A stretch of 53,983 nt of DNA from Gammaproteobacteria bacterium (lineage in GTDB: Bacteria > Pseudomonadota > Gammaproteobacteria > Chromatiales > Chromatiaceae). Positions 36,143 through 44,367 of this stretch are shown here, one piece after another. Below the pieces are notes generated by a model. That model was not told the origin of the DNA, did no database searches, and worked only from the letters and a program-made list of their open reading frames with translations. Position 1 is the first letter of the stretch. Each line of letters begins with the position of its first letter. A program made the translations under genes and the position numbers. The stretch is from positions 260-54,242 of the forward strand of contig JAGRGU010000012.1 in assembly GCA_020445335.1 (NCBI GenBank). Direction: 5' to 3'.

Positions 36143-37285
36143 ATGGACAAAGAGCTGCGCCTGATCGAGGCGCACCACACCCGTGAGCTTGAGCAGATCC
36201 GCCAGTTCTTCCGCAATTATGCCGCGGCGATCGGTGTCGATCTCTGCTTTCAGAATTTCGACCAGGAGATGGCGGGGCTTCCCGGCGCCTATGCCGCGCC
36301 CGAAGGCAGGCTCTATCTGGCGCTGATAGATGACACCCCGGCCGGCTGCGTCGGTGTTCGTCGGATCGCGGACGGCGTCTGCGAGATGAAGCGGCTCTAC
36401 GTCGACCCCGCGATGCGTGGCCGCGGTCTGGGACGCGATCTGGCCACGGCGGCGATACGCAGTGCGCGCGAACTGGGTTACAGACGCATGCAGCTGGATA
36501 CGCTGCCGGCGATGCGCATCGCGGTGAAGCTCTACCGTGAACTGGGTTTCAGTGACTCCCCGGCCTACTACCCGTCACCGCTGGAGGGTACGCTCTTCCT
36601 CTCGCTCGATCTGCAGCAGTGGTCGGAGGGGACCGTTCGCGGCGACCAGCAGTTGCTCCACCTTTTCGACTACAACCGCGCCTGGGCCGATCAGATGCGC
36701 GAGGTCGACGCCAAATTCTTCGAGAAGCTGGCACACCTGCAGACGCCGGAGTACCTCTGGATCGGTTGCTCCGATTCACGCGTTCCGGCGAACCAGATCG
36801 TCGGCCTGCTCCCCGGCGAGGTCTTCGTGCATCGCAATGTCGCCAACGTGGTGGCGCATACCGACCTCAACTGCCTGTCGGTGCTGCAGTATGCGGTGGA
36901 CGTTCTGGGCGTGAAGCACATCATGGTGGTGGGGCACTACGGCTGCGGCGGCGTCGGTGCGGCGCTGCAGGGTATCCGTTCGGGGCTGGTCGATATCTGG
37001 CTGCGACACGTGCAGGACGTCAAGGCCAAGCACCAGGCGTTGTTGGAGCGGGTTCCGGTGCAGCATCGCCACGACCGCCTGTGCGAACTCAACGTGCTCG
37101 AGCAGGTGGCGCACCTTTGCCACACGATGGTGGTGCAGGATGCCTGGGCGCGCGGCCAGGCGTTGACCGTGCACGGCTGGATCTACGGTCTGGGGGATGG
37201 GTTGATGCACGACATCGGGCTGACCGTCAGCAGTTCGGAGCAGCTCTCGTCGCGCTACCAGGAGGCACTCGAACTGCTGGGCTGA
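36143..37285 (+). CDS. GNAT acetyltransferase - beta-carbonic anhydrase fusion
   Basis: A single 380-residue chain with two complete domains. Residues 1-156 are a GNAT fold with the acetyl-CoA loop RGRGLG (92-97) inside MKRLYVDPAMRGRGLGRDL. Residues 165-380 are a beta-class carbonic anhydrase: DQQLLHLFDYNRAWAD at the start, zinc ligands C209, H265, C268 (GCSDSRVPANQIV and VGHYGCGGV), and the catalytic dyad D211/R213. No signal peptide, so it is cytosolic. The anhydrase interconverts CO2 and bicarbonate; the acetyltransferase substrate is unknown. The fusion may link acetyl-CoA-dependent modification to bicarbonate supply (inference). No frameshift or linker insertion separates them. Confidence 0.9.
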   Translation: MDKELRLIEAHHTRELEQIRQFFRNYAAAIGVDLCFQNFDQEMAGLPGAYAAPEGRLYLALIDDTPAGCVGVRRIADGVCEMKRLYVDPAMRGRGLGRDLATAAIRSARELGYRRMQLDTLPAMRIAVKLYRELGFSDSPAYYPSPLEGTLFLSLDLQQWSEGTVRGDQQLLHLFDYNRAWADQMREVDAKFFEKLAHLQTPEYLWIGCSDSRVPANQIVGLLPGEVFVHRNVANVVAHTDLNCLSVLQYAVDVLGVKHIMVVGHYGCGGVGAALQGIRSGLVDIWLRHVQDVKAKHQALLERVPVQHRHDRLCELNVLEQVAHLCHTMVVQDAWARGQALTVHGWIYGLGDGLMHDIGLTVSSSEQLSSRYQEALELLG

Positions 37286-37360
37286 CGATCCAGCGACAGG
37301 TCGTTGCGCCCTGGCCGGGAACCGTTGCGGCGGAGGGGCGTTCGCGGCGGAAAAAAGATA

Positions 37361-37382
37361 CGGCGGGCAGGGGTGCCCGCCG
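37361..37382. terminator. 9-bp hairpin after the fusion gene
   Basis: CGGCGGGCA and TGCCCGCCG enclose a GGGG loop, about 75 nt after the fusion stop and about 55 nt after the end of the small minus-strand gene. No T-run. Possible messenger end for the two convergent genes. Confidence 0.4.
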
Positions 37383-37435
37383 CAACCAGAACAATGGGGT
37401 TCTGGAGAGAGGGAGGATTCTGTCGGCGGGCCGGT

Positions 37436-37630
37436 CTAGTGGTTGAAGTTGACCCGCATCTGCAGCTGGCGGTTGCGTTTGCCGCGGCCCAGCTTCAGTC
37501 TGTCTATCAGTCTGCCGAGCATCTCGGCCGTTGCCTCGGCGCGAAGCCGTTTGGCTTGTCTTACGTAGAAGTCGATGTCGATCTCGCCGTCGGCCCTTTT
37601 AATGCAATCTTTCGTGTATGGTCTGGTCAT
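37436..37630 (-). CDS. Small basic protein, unknown
   Basis: A 64-residue frame, MTRPYTKDCIKRADGEIDI at the start and RLRAEATAEMLGRLIDRL in the middle, which looks like an amphipathic helix, then a basic end. AAAGGTAGAG just upstream is a fair ribosome binding site, and base use fits coding DNA. It has no hydrophobic segment. I do not assign it to a family; a small regulatory or RNA/DNA-binding protein is possible. Confidence 0.55.
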   Translation of the reverse strand: MTRPYTKDCIKRADGEIDIDFYVRQAKRLRAEATAEMLGRLIDRLKLGRGKRNRQLQMRVNFNH

Positions 37631-37839
37631 TTCTCTACCTTTAATTCTGGTCAGCTATAATAGGCCTGAATTACATTCCCGAGTTCTTCAGAGACATTTG
37701 AATCATTTCAAACTTTTCCTGTAACTCAATGCCTGTTAACAATTTATAGCGGTAATACTAGGATCAGCTTGAGTACTTGACAAACGATCAATTTTCACTG
37801 ATATGTTGAAAATAATTCATCAATTAAAATGACGCCTGA

Positions 37840-38724
37840 ATGATCAGAAAGCTGCCCCCACTCAATGCGCTGCGCAGTTTCGAGGCGGCCGCTAGGCTGG
37901 GCAGTTTCAACCAGGCGGCGCTGGAGCTGTCGGTAACGCCATCGGCGATCAGCCACCAGATCAAGTCGTTGGAGCAGTATCTGGGGGTGCCGCTGTTCCA
38001 GCGCGAGCGTCGCCGTGTGGTTGCTACGATCGCCGGGGAGAAGTATCTGTCGGCGGTGGAGCACGCGCTCGATGAGATCGATCTCGCCACCCGGCGCCTG
38101 AAGGCGGCGCCCAACGCCAGCAGCGTCAATATCAGCGTCGCGCCGGCGTTTCTGACGCGCCGTCTGATGCCCCGCATTCGCGAGTTCCAGCAGGCCTATC
38201 CCGATGTCGAACTGCGCCTGAGTGCGCTCAACGGGGAGATCGATTTTCTTCACTCCGATACCGACATGGCGATCTACTACGGACAGGGGGGCTGGCGTGG
38301 CCTGCAGATCGAGTTTCTCCAGGGAATGACGCTGGTGCCGGTCTGCAGCCCCGCGCTGGATGCCGAACGGCCGCTTGAATCGCCGCTCGATCTACGCCAT
38401 TACACGCTGCTGCGGGTAACCAGCCGCCCCGACGAGTGGAAGCAGATTCTAGACCGCGCCGGTATCGACCGTGCCACTATGAACAAGGGGATGTCGTTCT
38501 CCAGCACCTCGTTGGCGTTGAGCGCGGCGATGGCGGGCGCGGGGGTGGCGTTGACAGATCAGAGCCTGGTCGAGCGCGAGCTGGAATACGGCCAGCTAAA
38601 GGTGCCGTTCGAGCTGCGCCTGGAGACCGACAGCGGCTTCTACCTGGTCTACCCGGGCAGCCGGCCGCTCACCTACGGCATGAAGGCTTTCAGGGAGTGG
38701 ATCTACGCCGCGCTCGGAATTTAG
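37840..38724 (+). CDS. LysR-family regulator (GcvA type)
   Basis: A 294-residue LysR regulator with the N-terminal pattern of GcvA-like members: LPPLNALRSFEAAARLGSFN, then AALELSVTPSAISHQIKSLE, LGVPLFQRERR. The C-terminal periplasmic-binding-type domain shows SVAPAFLTRRLMPRIREFQQ and AGAGVALTDQSLVERELE. Its targets may be adjacent genes, but these are DedA and PAP2 proteins, so an assignment is not possible. The upstream spacer (37631-37839) is AT-rich and without a gene. Confidence 0.88.
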   Translation: MIRKLPPLNALRSFEAAARLGSFNQAALELSVTPSAISHQIKSLEQYLGVPLFQRERRRVVATIAGEKYLSAVEHALDEIDLATRRLKAAPNASSVNISVAPAFLTRRLMPRIREFQQAYPDVELRLSALNGEIDFLHSDTDMAIYYGQGGWRGLQIEFLQGMTLVPVCSPALDAERPLESPLDLRHYTLLRVTSRPDEWKQILDRAGIDRATMNKGMSFSSTSLALSAAMAGAGVALTDQSLVERELEYGQLKVPFELRLETDSGFYLVYPGSRPLTYGMKAFREWIYAALGI

Positions 38725-38765
38725 AGGCGACTACCCCTTCCTTTTCAACGACACGGACCGGCAAC

Positions 38766-39329
38766 GTGAATATCGAGACGCTGATCGACAATTACGGATA
38801 TGCCGCCATTCTGGTTGGCACTTTCCTGGAAGGAGAGACCATACTGGTGCTCGGCGCCATTGCCGCCCGGCTAGGCTATCTGGAGCTGCCATGGGTCATG
38901 GTCAGTGCGTTCATCGGTACTCTGTGCGGAGACCAGCTGTACTTCTTTATTGGCCGCTACAAGGGGCAGGCGATCCTCGCCCGACGCCGTCGTTGGCGCC
39001 GCCGAACCACCAAAGTACGGCGGTTGTTGGAGCATCATCGGGTACCAATCATCCTCGGTTTCCGCTTTCTCTACGGCCTGCGGAACATCACTCCCTTCGT
39101 CATCGGAATGAGCCGGGTAACCATCCCTCAGTTCTTGATTCTGAATCTTATCGGCGCAGCGCTTTGGGCCTGCATCATCGCCTCTCTCGGGTACGCCTTC
39201 GGCGAAGGCGCCGTGCGTCTGGTCGACAATATAAAGCAGTACGAAGGCATCATCGTGGTCACGGTGCTGTGTGTGGGGACAGCGATCTGGATCATCCACT
39301 GGCTGCAGCGAAGCGATAGAAGCAAATAG
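38766..39329 (+). CDS. DedA family membrane protein
   Basis: A 187-residue inner-membrane protein starting at GTG 38766. Family marks are YAAILVGTFLEGETILVLG, GTLCGDQLYFFIGRY and GFRFLYGLRNITPFVIGMS. DedA proteins take part in recycling of undecaprenyl phosphate or other membrane lipids and in proton homeostasis. It starts 41 nt after the LysR gene on the same strand, so they may be co-transcribed. Confidence 0.85.
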   Translation: MNIETLIDNYGYAAILVGTFLEGETILVLGAIAARLGYLELPWVMVSAFIGTLCGDQLYFFIGRYKGQAILARRRRWRRRTTKVRRLLEHHRVPIILGFRFLYGLRNITPFVIGMSRVTIPQFLILNLIGAALWACIIASLGYAFGEGAVRLVDNIKQYEGIIVVTVLCVGTAIWIIHWLQRSDRSK

Positions 39330-39481
39330 CCGAATTTGGCCGCTCCAAAAATGGCGGGTCAGCGAGTTGCCAACTCTGTGCACCGAACGATAGCCCCGCC
39401 CGTGCCCCGGTGGACGCAGCGTCGCTATGGAGTTGAACGACGTCGAAGATAGGAGAACGGTCGGCGACGACGCCCGGAGTT

Positions 39482-40249
39482 TCAAGCGGATCGGGGTGTT
39501 GCGGTCATCCCCGACGATTTGCAGCGGGATACGACTACATCCGATTGCTGCCGCATTCGTGATAATTCCGCTGCTTTTCTGATCTCTTCCCTGTAAAACA
39601 CCAACGCCAGCAACAGGGATACGCTCCAGCAGATACCAAGTGATACCAGGTCGTGACTGAGCAGGTGAGCCCCCCGCAGTTCCTGGGCCGCTGCAAAGCT
39701 GCTACCCAACGCCGCAATCGCCAGCAAAGCCCGCCATTTCCACGGGTGGTTATAGACAGCCAGCAGAAAATAGAGACTCAAAAAAGCGAAGCCGCCGCTG
39801 CTGTGTCCTCCGGGGAAAGCTCGTCCGGCCGGAAGTCCCGGGGGTGCCGGATCGAACAGCCGCACGTATGGGCGCGAGCCGCCGAAGATCTGCAAATCCC
39901 ATGGCGTGTAGATATGCGTATAGGCCTTGAGCAACGAGACAAGAGCGGGACCCAATGCCGCAGCGATCAATACGAACCACAGATGCCTGCGCCAAGGCCG
40001 TAACCGCTGCAGAAAATAGCTGGCTAGCAGCAGCAGTAGATTCACCACCGCCAGCAGCAGCACCATGCTGCGTCCCATATCGTGAAAAATATGCCTCGCC
40101 AGGTAACTGTTCTTGAAGGGCCAGGTCTGCGCACCACCATCAAATACCTGGTCGGCCAACCACAGGTCCAGGCCGCTATACTCTGACAACACGGCCAGAA
40201 GAAAAACACCTATCGGCAGCAGCAGGTGCCAGCTCCATTGGCGGCCCAT
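39482..40249 (-). CDS. PAP2-family membrane phosphatase
   Basis: A 255-residue membrane phosphatase with about six helices. The conserved motifs are FPGGHSSGGF (phosphatase loop His) and ELRGAHLLSHDLVS (Arg and His of the active site); K and RP of the first motif are less obvious. Such enzymes dephosphorylate undecaprenyl pyrophosphate, phosphatidate or lipid A. It converges on DedA, another lipid-carrier recycling protein. The ATG at 40249 is preferred; the frame stays open to 40390 without family residues. Confidence 0.85.
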   Translation of the reverse strand: MGRQWSWHLLLPIGVFLLAVLSEYSGLDLWLADQVFDGGAQTWPFKNSYLARHIFHDMGRSMVLLLAVVNLLLLLASYFLQRLRPWRRHLWFVLIAAALGPALVSLLKAYTHIYTPWDLQIFGGSRPYVRLFDPAPPGLPAGRAFPGGHSSGGFAFLSLYFLLAVYNHPWKWRALLAIAALGSSFAAAQELRGAHLLSHDLVSLGICWSVSLLLALVFYREEIRKAAELSRMRQQSDVVVSRCKSSGMTATPRSA

Positions 40250-40737
40250 GCAGACTTCGCCAGAGGTGTGGCAGCCGTTCCGAATAAGGTCGTGCGGATG
40301 TCGAGCCGTCCTGTTGTTCCCATTACCCACTCTAGTTCCATCTTTTCCGCAGGCGCTATCGGAGCTGTCGAGAACGCGGGGATCAATCATCTTCGTCGTA
40401 ATCGTCGGGTAATTTGTGAGCGCTCTCTTTATGCCAGTCGATACAACTTTTTCCGGGTTTGCTTTTTCGTTTCATGTTTCGACTCACACCAGGGTGATAC
40501 GGCTGATTCGGTTGCCGTAACCTTAAGCATGAAACCTTAAGAGAGCATTAATTTGGCACGGGAATAACGACCGCTTACCGGATGGAAATTCGGTGCGTAG
40601 GGGTTGTTGATAGGTTCACTTACCGGCTGCCGTCCGGATCCTCTTCGGGGGGCTTTCAGCGGGATTGATCCCGTGACATGGCTGAATATCGAACTACGGT
40701 TCGAGCGGCAGGTGGTAGAACAGACCCGCGAGTTCGG
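40250..40737. other. Gene-free stretch with AACCTTAAG direct repeat
   Basis: No convincing gene. AACCTTAAG occurs at 40519-40527 and 40533-40541, a 14-bp period, in an AT-richer part; both copies contain the palindrome CTTAAG. It might be a regulator site for the PAP2 or the kinase-like gene, but no known consensus has this spacing. Confidence 0.3.
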
Positions 40738-41376
40738 CTATTGCGCGACCAGATACTCCAGATACTCGAGCCGCTGCAGCGAGATGGTGATGCGCTCCTC
40801 GAGCTCCCGGTCGTGGTGCTCGATCAGGTGCAGCATATCTTCGTAGAAGAAGACCTCGAAGCTGTCCAGGTAGCGGATCTGGTGTTTGCGGTCCAGCACC
40901 AGGTTGTCCAGACCGAAAAGGTCGATCACTTTCGACTCCTCGCGCTGCCATCCGCGTGCCGCCGCAACGAAGTTGCGCAGCTGGTCGCGTGCCAGATGGA
41001 AACCCTTCATCATCGGCATCGCTTCGGCCTCGTTGGCCGGGTTGGCGATGTTGAACCAGGGGGTGTGCGCCTGCGCCAGCACCAGCAGGTTCTCGACACC
41101 AGCGATCCGGGTGCGGACGAACAGCGCCTGCGGGATGATATCGCCCAGCTGTTGCCTCAGTTTGCGGTAGTCGCGCTGGTAGAGCTCCGCCTCGCGCGCG
41201 TCGCAGCTCAGGGTATGCATCTTCAGTACGACATCGTGCGATGCGCCCTTGGCACGCAGGCCGCCGGCCTTGTAGACCTTGCAGTGAGCACCAAGTGTGG
41301 AGATCAGCGTCGCCGGCAGGTTGGCCGTGTCGATACAGCCGATCTCCGTCGATATGCGGTCGATTTCGCGGGACAT
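40738..41376 (-). CDS. Divergent protein-kinase-like protein, 212 residues
   Basis: No confident family. The pattern resembles the kinase fold: K52 in ASHDVVLKMHTL (beta-3 lysine position), E62/E64 in the next helix, and a loop VIDLFGLDNLVLDRKHQIRY in which D152 and N158 correspond to the catalytic Asp and Asn of HxDLHxxNIL, followed by D171 in YLDSFEVF at the DFG position. There is no glycine loop and the protein is short. It may be a minimal or inactive kinase of the YrbL/RIO-like kind. It follows the GGDEF-EAL gene by 86 nt on the same strand. The frame is clearly coding, with an acidic helical C-terminus. Confidence 0.75.
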   Translation of the reverse strand: MSREIDRISTEIGCIDTANLPATLISTLGAHCKVYKAGGLRAKGASHDVVLKMHTLSCDAREAELYQRDYRKLRQQLGDIIPQALFVRTRIAGVENLLVLAQAHTPWFNIANPANEAEAMPMMKGFHLARDQLRNFVAAARGWQREESKVIDLFGLDNLVLDRKHQIRYLDSFEVFFYEDMLHLIEHHDRELEERITISLQRLEYLEYLVAQ

Positions 41377-41462
41377 AGGGTGGTCTGCATGCTGCGCGGG
41401 ATGGTCGCGATCTTAGGCCGCGACGCCTAAGGATGCAACGCGACGGGTCGGCGCGGCCGGGA

Positions 41463-43811
41463 TCACCCTTCGTTGATGCAGATCGAGAGCTCTTCGTTGG
41501 AGAAGAAGCGCCCCATCTCCGCGGCCGGGACCGGCGCGCTGTAGAGGTAGCCCTGCATCTCATTGCACCCCATCGAAGCGAGCAGCTCGCGTTGGGCCGT
41601 GGTCTCCACCCCCTCCGCGATCACCCGCAGGTCGAGGCTGTGACCGAGCGCGATGATCGATCGCGCGAGGGCGACATCATCGGTATCCCTGGGGATGTCG
41701 CGAATGAAACTCCGGTCGATCTTGAGCCGGTCGACAGGCAGGCTCTTGAGGTGACTGAGCGAAGAGTAACCGGTGCCGAAGTCATCGATGGCGATGGTTA
41801 TTCCCAGCGCACGCAACGCCTGCAGCTTCTCGGTCGCATGCCGGGGGTGGTTCATGACCGTGCTTTCGGTGATCTCCAGCTCCAGCCAGTGCGGATCCAG
41901 TTCGAATTCGCGAAGCGTTTCGGCGATCTCTTCGACCAGGCGGTTGCGGGTCAGCTGGCGCGCCGAGAGGTTGACCGACATGCGCAGGTTCACCTGCGAC
42001 TCGAGCTGCCAGCGACGTGCCTGTCGGCAGGCGGTCTGCAGCACCCAGAGTCCCAACGGCTCGATCAATCCGTTCTCCTCGGCGAGCGGGATGAAGCGGT
42101 TGGGCGGCACCATGCCCAGCTCCGGGTGATTCCAGCGCAGCAGTGCCTCCGCGCCCACCAGTTCGCCATTGAAGAGCGAGAACTGCGGCTGATAGTGCAG
42201 CACGAACTCCTGTCGCTCGAGTCCCCGGTGCATGTCCGACTCCAACGTCAGCGTCTCCAGCGCGCTGGTGGTCAGCTCCTCTACATAGAAGTGGTAGCGC
42301 CTGCGGCCATCTTTCTTGGCCATGTAGAGCGCGGCGTCGGCATTTTTCAGCAGCGTGGTGGCATCGCTGCCGTCGCGCGGGTAGATACTGATGCCGATAC
42401 TGGCCGAGACGTAGACCTCGTGCTCGCCCAGCGTGAAAGGCTGCTCGAATATGCCCAGCAGGTTTTCGGCCACCTTGGTAGCCAGCTGCGGATGCTCCAG
42501 CCCCTCCAGCACCACGATCATCTCGTCGCCCCCCAGGCGGGCGACGGTGTCATCCTCGCGTACCACGCTTTTCAGGCGCTGCGCGAGCGACTTCAGCAGC
42601 TCGTCGCCGACCGGGTGGCCGAGGGTGTCGTTGATATTCTTGAAGCGGTCTAGATCGAGGAACATCAGCGCGATATGGTTCCTCTCCCGATGGGCATGGT
42701 TGATCGCCTGGTCCAGCCTCGCGTTCAACAGCATGCGGTTGGGCAGATCGGTCAGCGGATCATGGTGCGCAAGGTGATAGAGCTGATCCTGTGACTGGCG
42801 GATGCTGGTGATATCGGAGAAGACGCTGACATAGTTCACCAGTTTGCCCTCGACATCGCGTACCGCGCTGATGCTCTGCCATTTGGGATAAATCTCGCCA
42901 TCCTTGCGACGGTCCCAGATCTCGCCTTTCCAGCGATCCTGGTGGCGAATCGAGCGCCACATCCGATGATAGAACTCCGCATCGTGGCGCCCCGAGCTGA
43001 GCACCTTCGGCGTTTTTCCCAGCACCTCGATCTCGCTGTAGCCGGTGATTTCGGTGAAAGCCTTGTTGACCGAGATGATGATCTGCTCGGGGTCGGTGAT
43101 CATTACCCCCTCGGAAGAGCTCTCGAAGACGGTCGCGGAGAGTCGCAGTTTCGATTCGGTGCGCTTCTGCGAGGCGAACAGCTGCTGAATCCTGGTGAAG
43201 ATCTGCCGCACCAGTCGGTAACCCAACAGCGCGGCCAGCGCGAACAACGCCATCAACAACCAGACACGCTCCACCTGACTCTGATTCCATTCGCTGTGGA
43301 GCTGATTGTGAGCGCGTTTATGCAGCTGAGAGAGGCGGTCGATGCTGCGTAGGAAAGTCTGCAGGCTGCTCCGCGCGAGACTACCGTCGACATCGCCGCT
43401 GGCGTAGCTGACACGAAACGCGTCAAATTCGCTCTGCACCAGCTGCAGGCTGCTGCTGATCCGCTCGGAGAGCGGACTCTGGTGCTCGAATTCGTGCTGC
43501 AGGTCGGCGATCCTGTCGAGCCTCCGCTGCAGCAGTTCTATGCGGTACTGCCGCTGGGTCGGGCTCAGCGGAAGCTGATCGGGGGCCGATAGATCGACCT
43601 GAAGCGCTTCGCGAATCTGGATGCAGTAGAGCAGAGTGTCGAGGTGATAGGATTCGAGCACCTCGGTGCTGAGCCTGCGGTTGAACTCGTTCCAGGAGAG
43701 GTAACCGGCGATCAGGGTGAGCAGAATCACGGCGGCGCTGAAGAGCAGCTTGACCTGCCGCCGGATGGCGACGATACGGAGATCCTGTTGCAGGTCGATG
43801 GGTTTCACCAT
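41463..43811 (-). CDS. Membrane PAS-GGDEF-EAL cyclic-di-GMP protein
   Basis: A 782-residue protein: helix 1 (about 18-38), a helical periplasmic sensor (about 40-190), helix 2 (about 200-220), a PAS domain (about 240-360; TVFESSSEGVMITDPEQIII), a GGDEF domain with GGDEM at about 427 (ARLGGDEMIVVLEG) and an EAL domain (EALLRWNHPELGMV at about 554, later IDDFGTGYSSLSHLKSLPVD). Met replaces the last Phe of GGDEF, a tolerated variant. It either makes or degrades cyclic di-GMP in response to an envelope signal; both sites look intact. The ATG at 43811 has a weak ribosome binding site. Confidence 0.92.
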   Translation of the reverse strand: MVKPIDLQQDLRIVAIRRQVKLLFSAAVILLTLIAGYLSWNEFNRRLSTEVLESYHLDTLLYCIQIREALQVDLSAPDQLPLSPTQRQYRIELLQRRLDRIADLQHEFEHQSPLSERISSSLQLVQSEFDAFRVSYASGDVDGSLARSSLQTFLRSIDRLSQLHKRAHNQLHSEWNQSQVERVWLLMALFALAALLGYRLVRQIFTRIQQLFASQKRTESKLRLSATVFESSSEGVMITDPEQIIISVNKAFTEITGYSEIEVLGKTPKVLSSGRHDAEFYHRMWRSIRHQDRWKGEIWDRRKDGEIYPKWQSISAVRDVEGKLVNYVSVFSDITSIRQSQDQLYHLAHHDPLTDLPNRMLLNARLDQAINHAHRERNHIALMFLDLDRFKNINDTLGHPVGDELLKSLAQRLKSVVREDDTVARLGGDEMIVVLEGLEHPQLATKVAENLLGIFEQPFTLGEHEVYVSASIGISIYPRDGSDATTLLKNADAALYMAKKDGRRRYHFYVEELTTSALETLTLESDMHRGLERQEFVLHYQPQFSLFNGELVGAEALLRWNHPELGMVPPNRFIPLAEENGLIEPLGLWVLQTACRQARRWQLESQVNLRMSVNLSARQLTRNRLVEEIAETLREFELDPHWLELEITESTVMNHPRHATEKLQALRALGITIAIDDFGTGYSSLSHLKSLPVDRLKIDRSFIRDIPRDTDDVALARSIIALGHSLDLRVIAEGVETTAQRELLASMGCNEMQGYLYSAPVPAAEMGRFFSNEELSICINEG

Positions 43812-44367
43812 GGCGCAGTCAGGCCTCCGGTCCGCATTCCGGGAGCCGACGCGCCGACGTCGCGCGGGATAAATGTGACTGTGGTCTCTGCATAAGGCCT
43901 GGCAACGAAAGCTTGTGATCGGTTGGCGGAGCACCGCGTCCGCTTATTCTTGTGGTTGCTACAGTTCCAGTTAGCGACCGTCACCCGGCGGGGCTTTAGC
44001 GGCGCTTGTCGAAGCGGCGGAGTGGCGGCAGCTTGTCGTGCGGCTCGCCCTGTACCTGACCACCCCGGGCACGGGCAGCGGCAGCAGCTCCGGCCTCCAT
44101 TGCGTCGCCTTTCGATCGTGCCGCCGCGGCGGTAACAGGGGAACACCACGCGGCTCAAGGGGCGGAGGCGGGCCTGCTCGAGTCGGGCGCAGGGCTGTTT
44201 CAAGGCGATAAACCGGCGGATCCGGGGTTAAGCCAGGCGTGGCAATGGAGTAGACTGGCGCCTCGATGGCGTGGCCGAATCTGACTGATGATCCTGGCTC
44301 AGCCCCCCGTCCGATATCCACTGAGTGCGCGTTCCCGGAGCGCGCGACACCGAACCACCCCAGACCT
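43812..44367. other. Gene-free stretch before trhP
   Basis: No gene, RNA or repeat recognised in this 556-base divergent spacer. It must hold the promoters of the GGDEF-EAL gene and trhP. I looked for a tRNA near 44260-44310 and saw no cloverleaf. Confidence 0.4.

Noticed and set aside
40551..40575. TTGGCACGGGAATAACG as a sigma-54 promoter
   Set aside because: The -24 GG is present but the -12 GC is missing.
42919..43352. Plus-strand frame opposite the GGDEF-EAL gene
   Set aside because: Shadow frame with no start signal or family features.
44255..44310. Possible tRNA in the spacer before trhP
   Set aside because: No acceptor stem, T-loop or CCA pattern could be folded.
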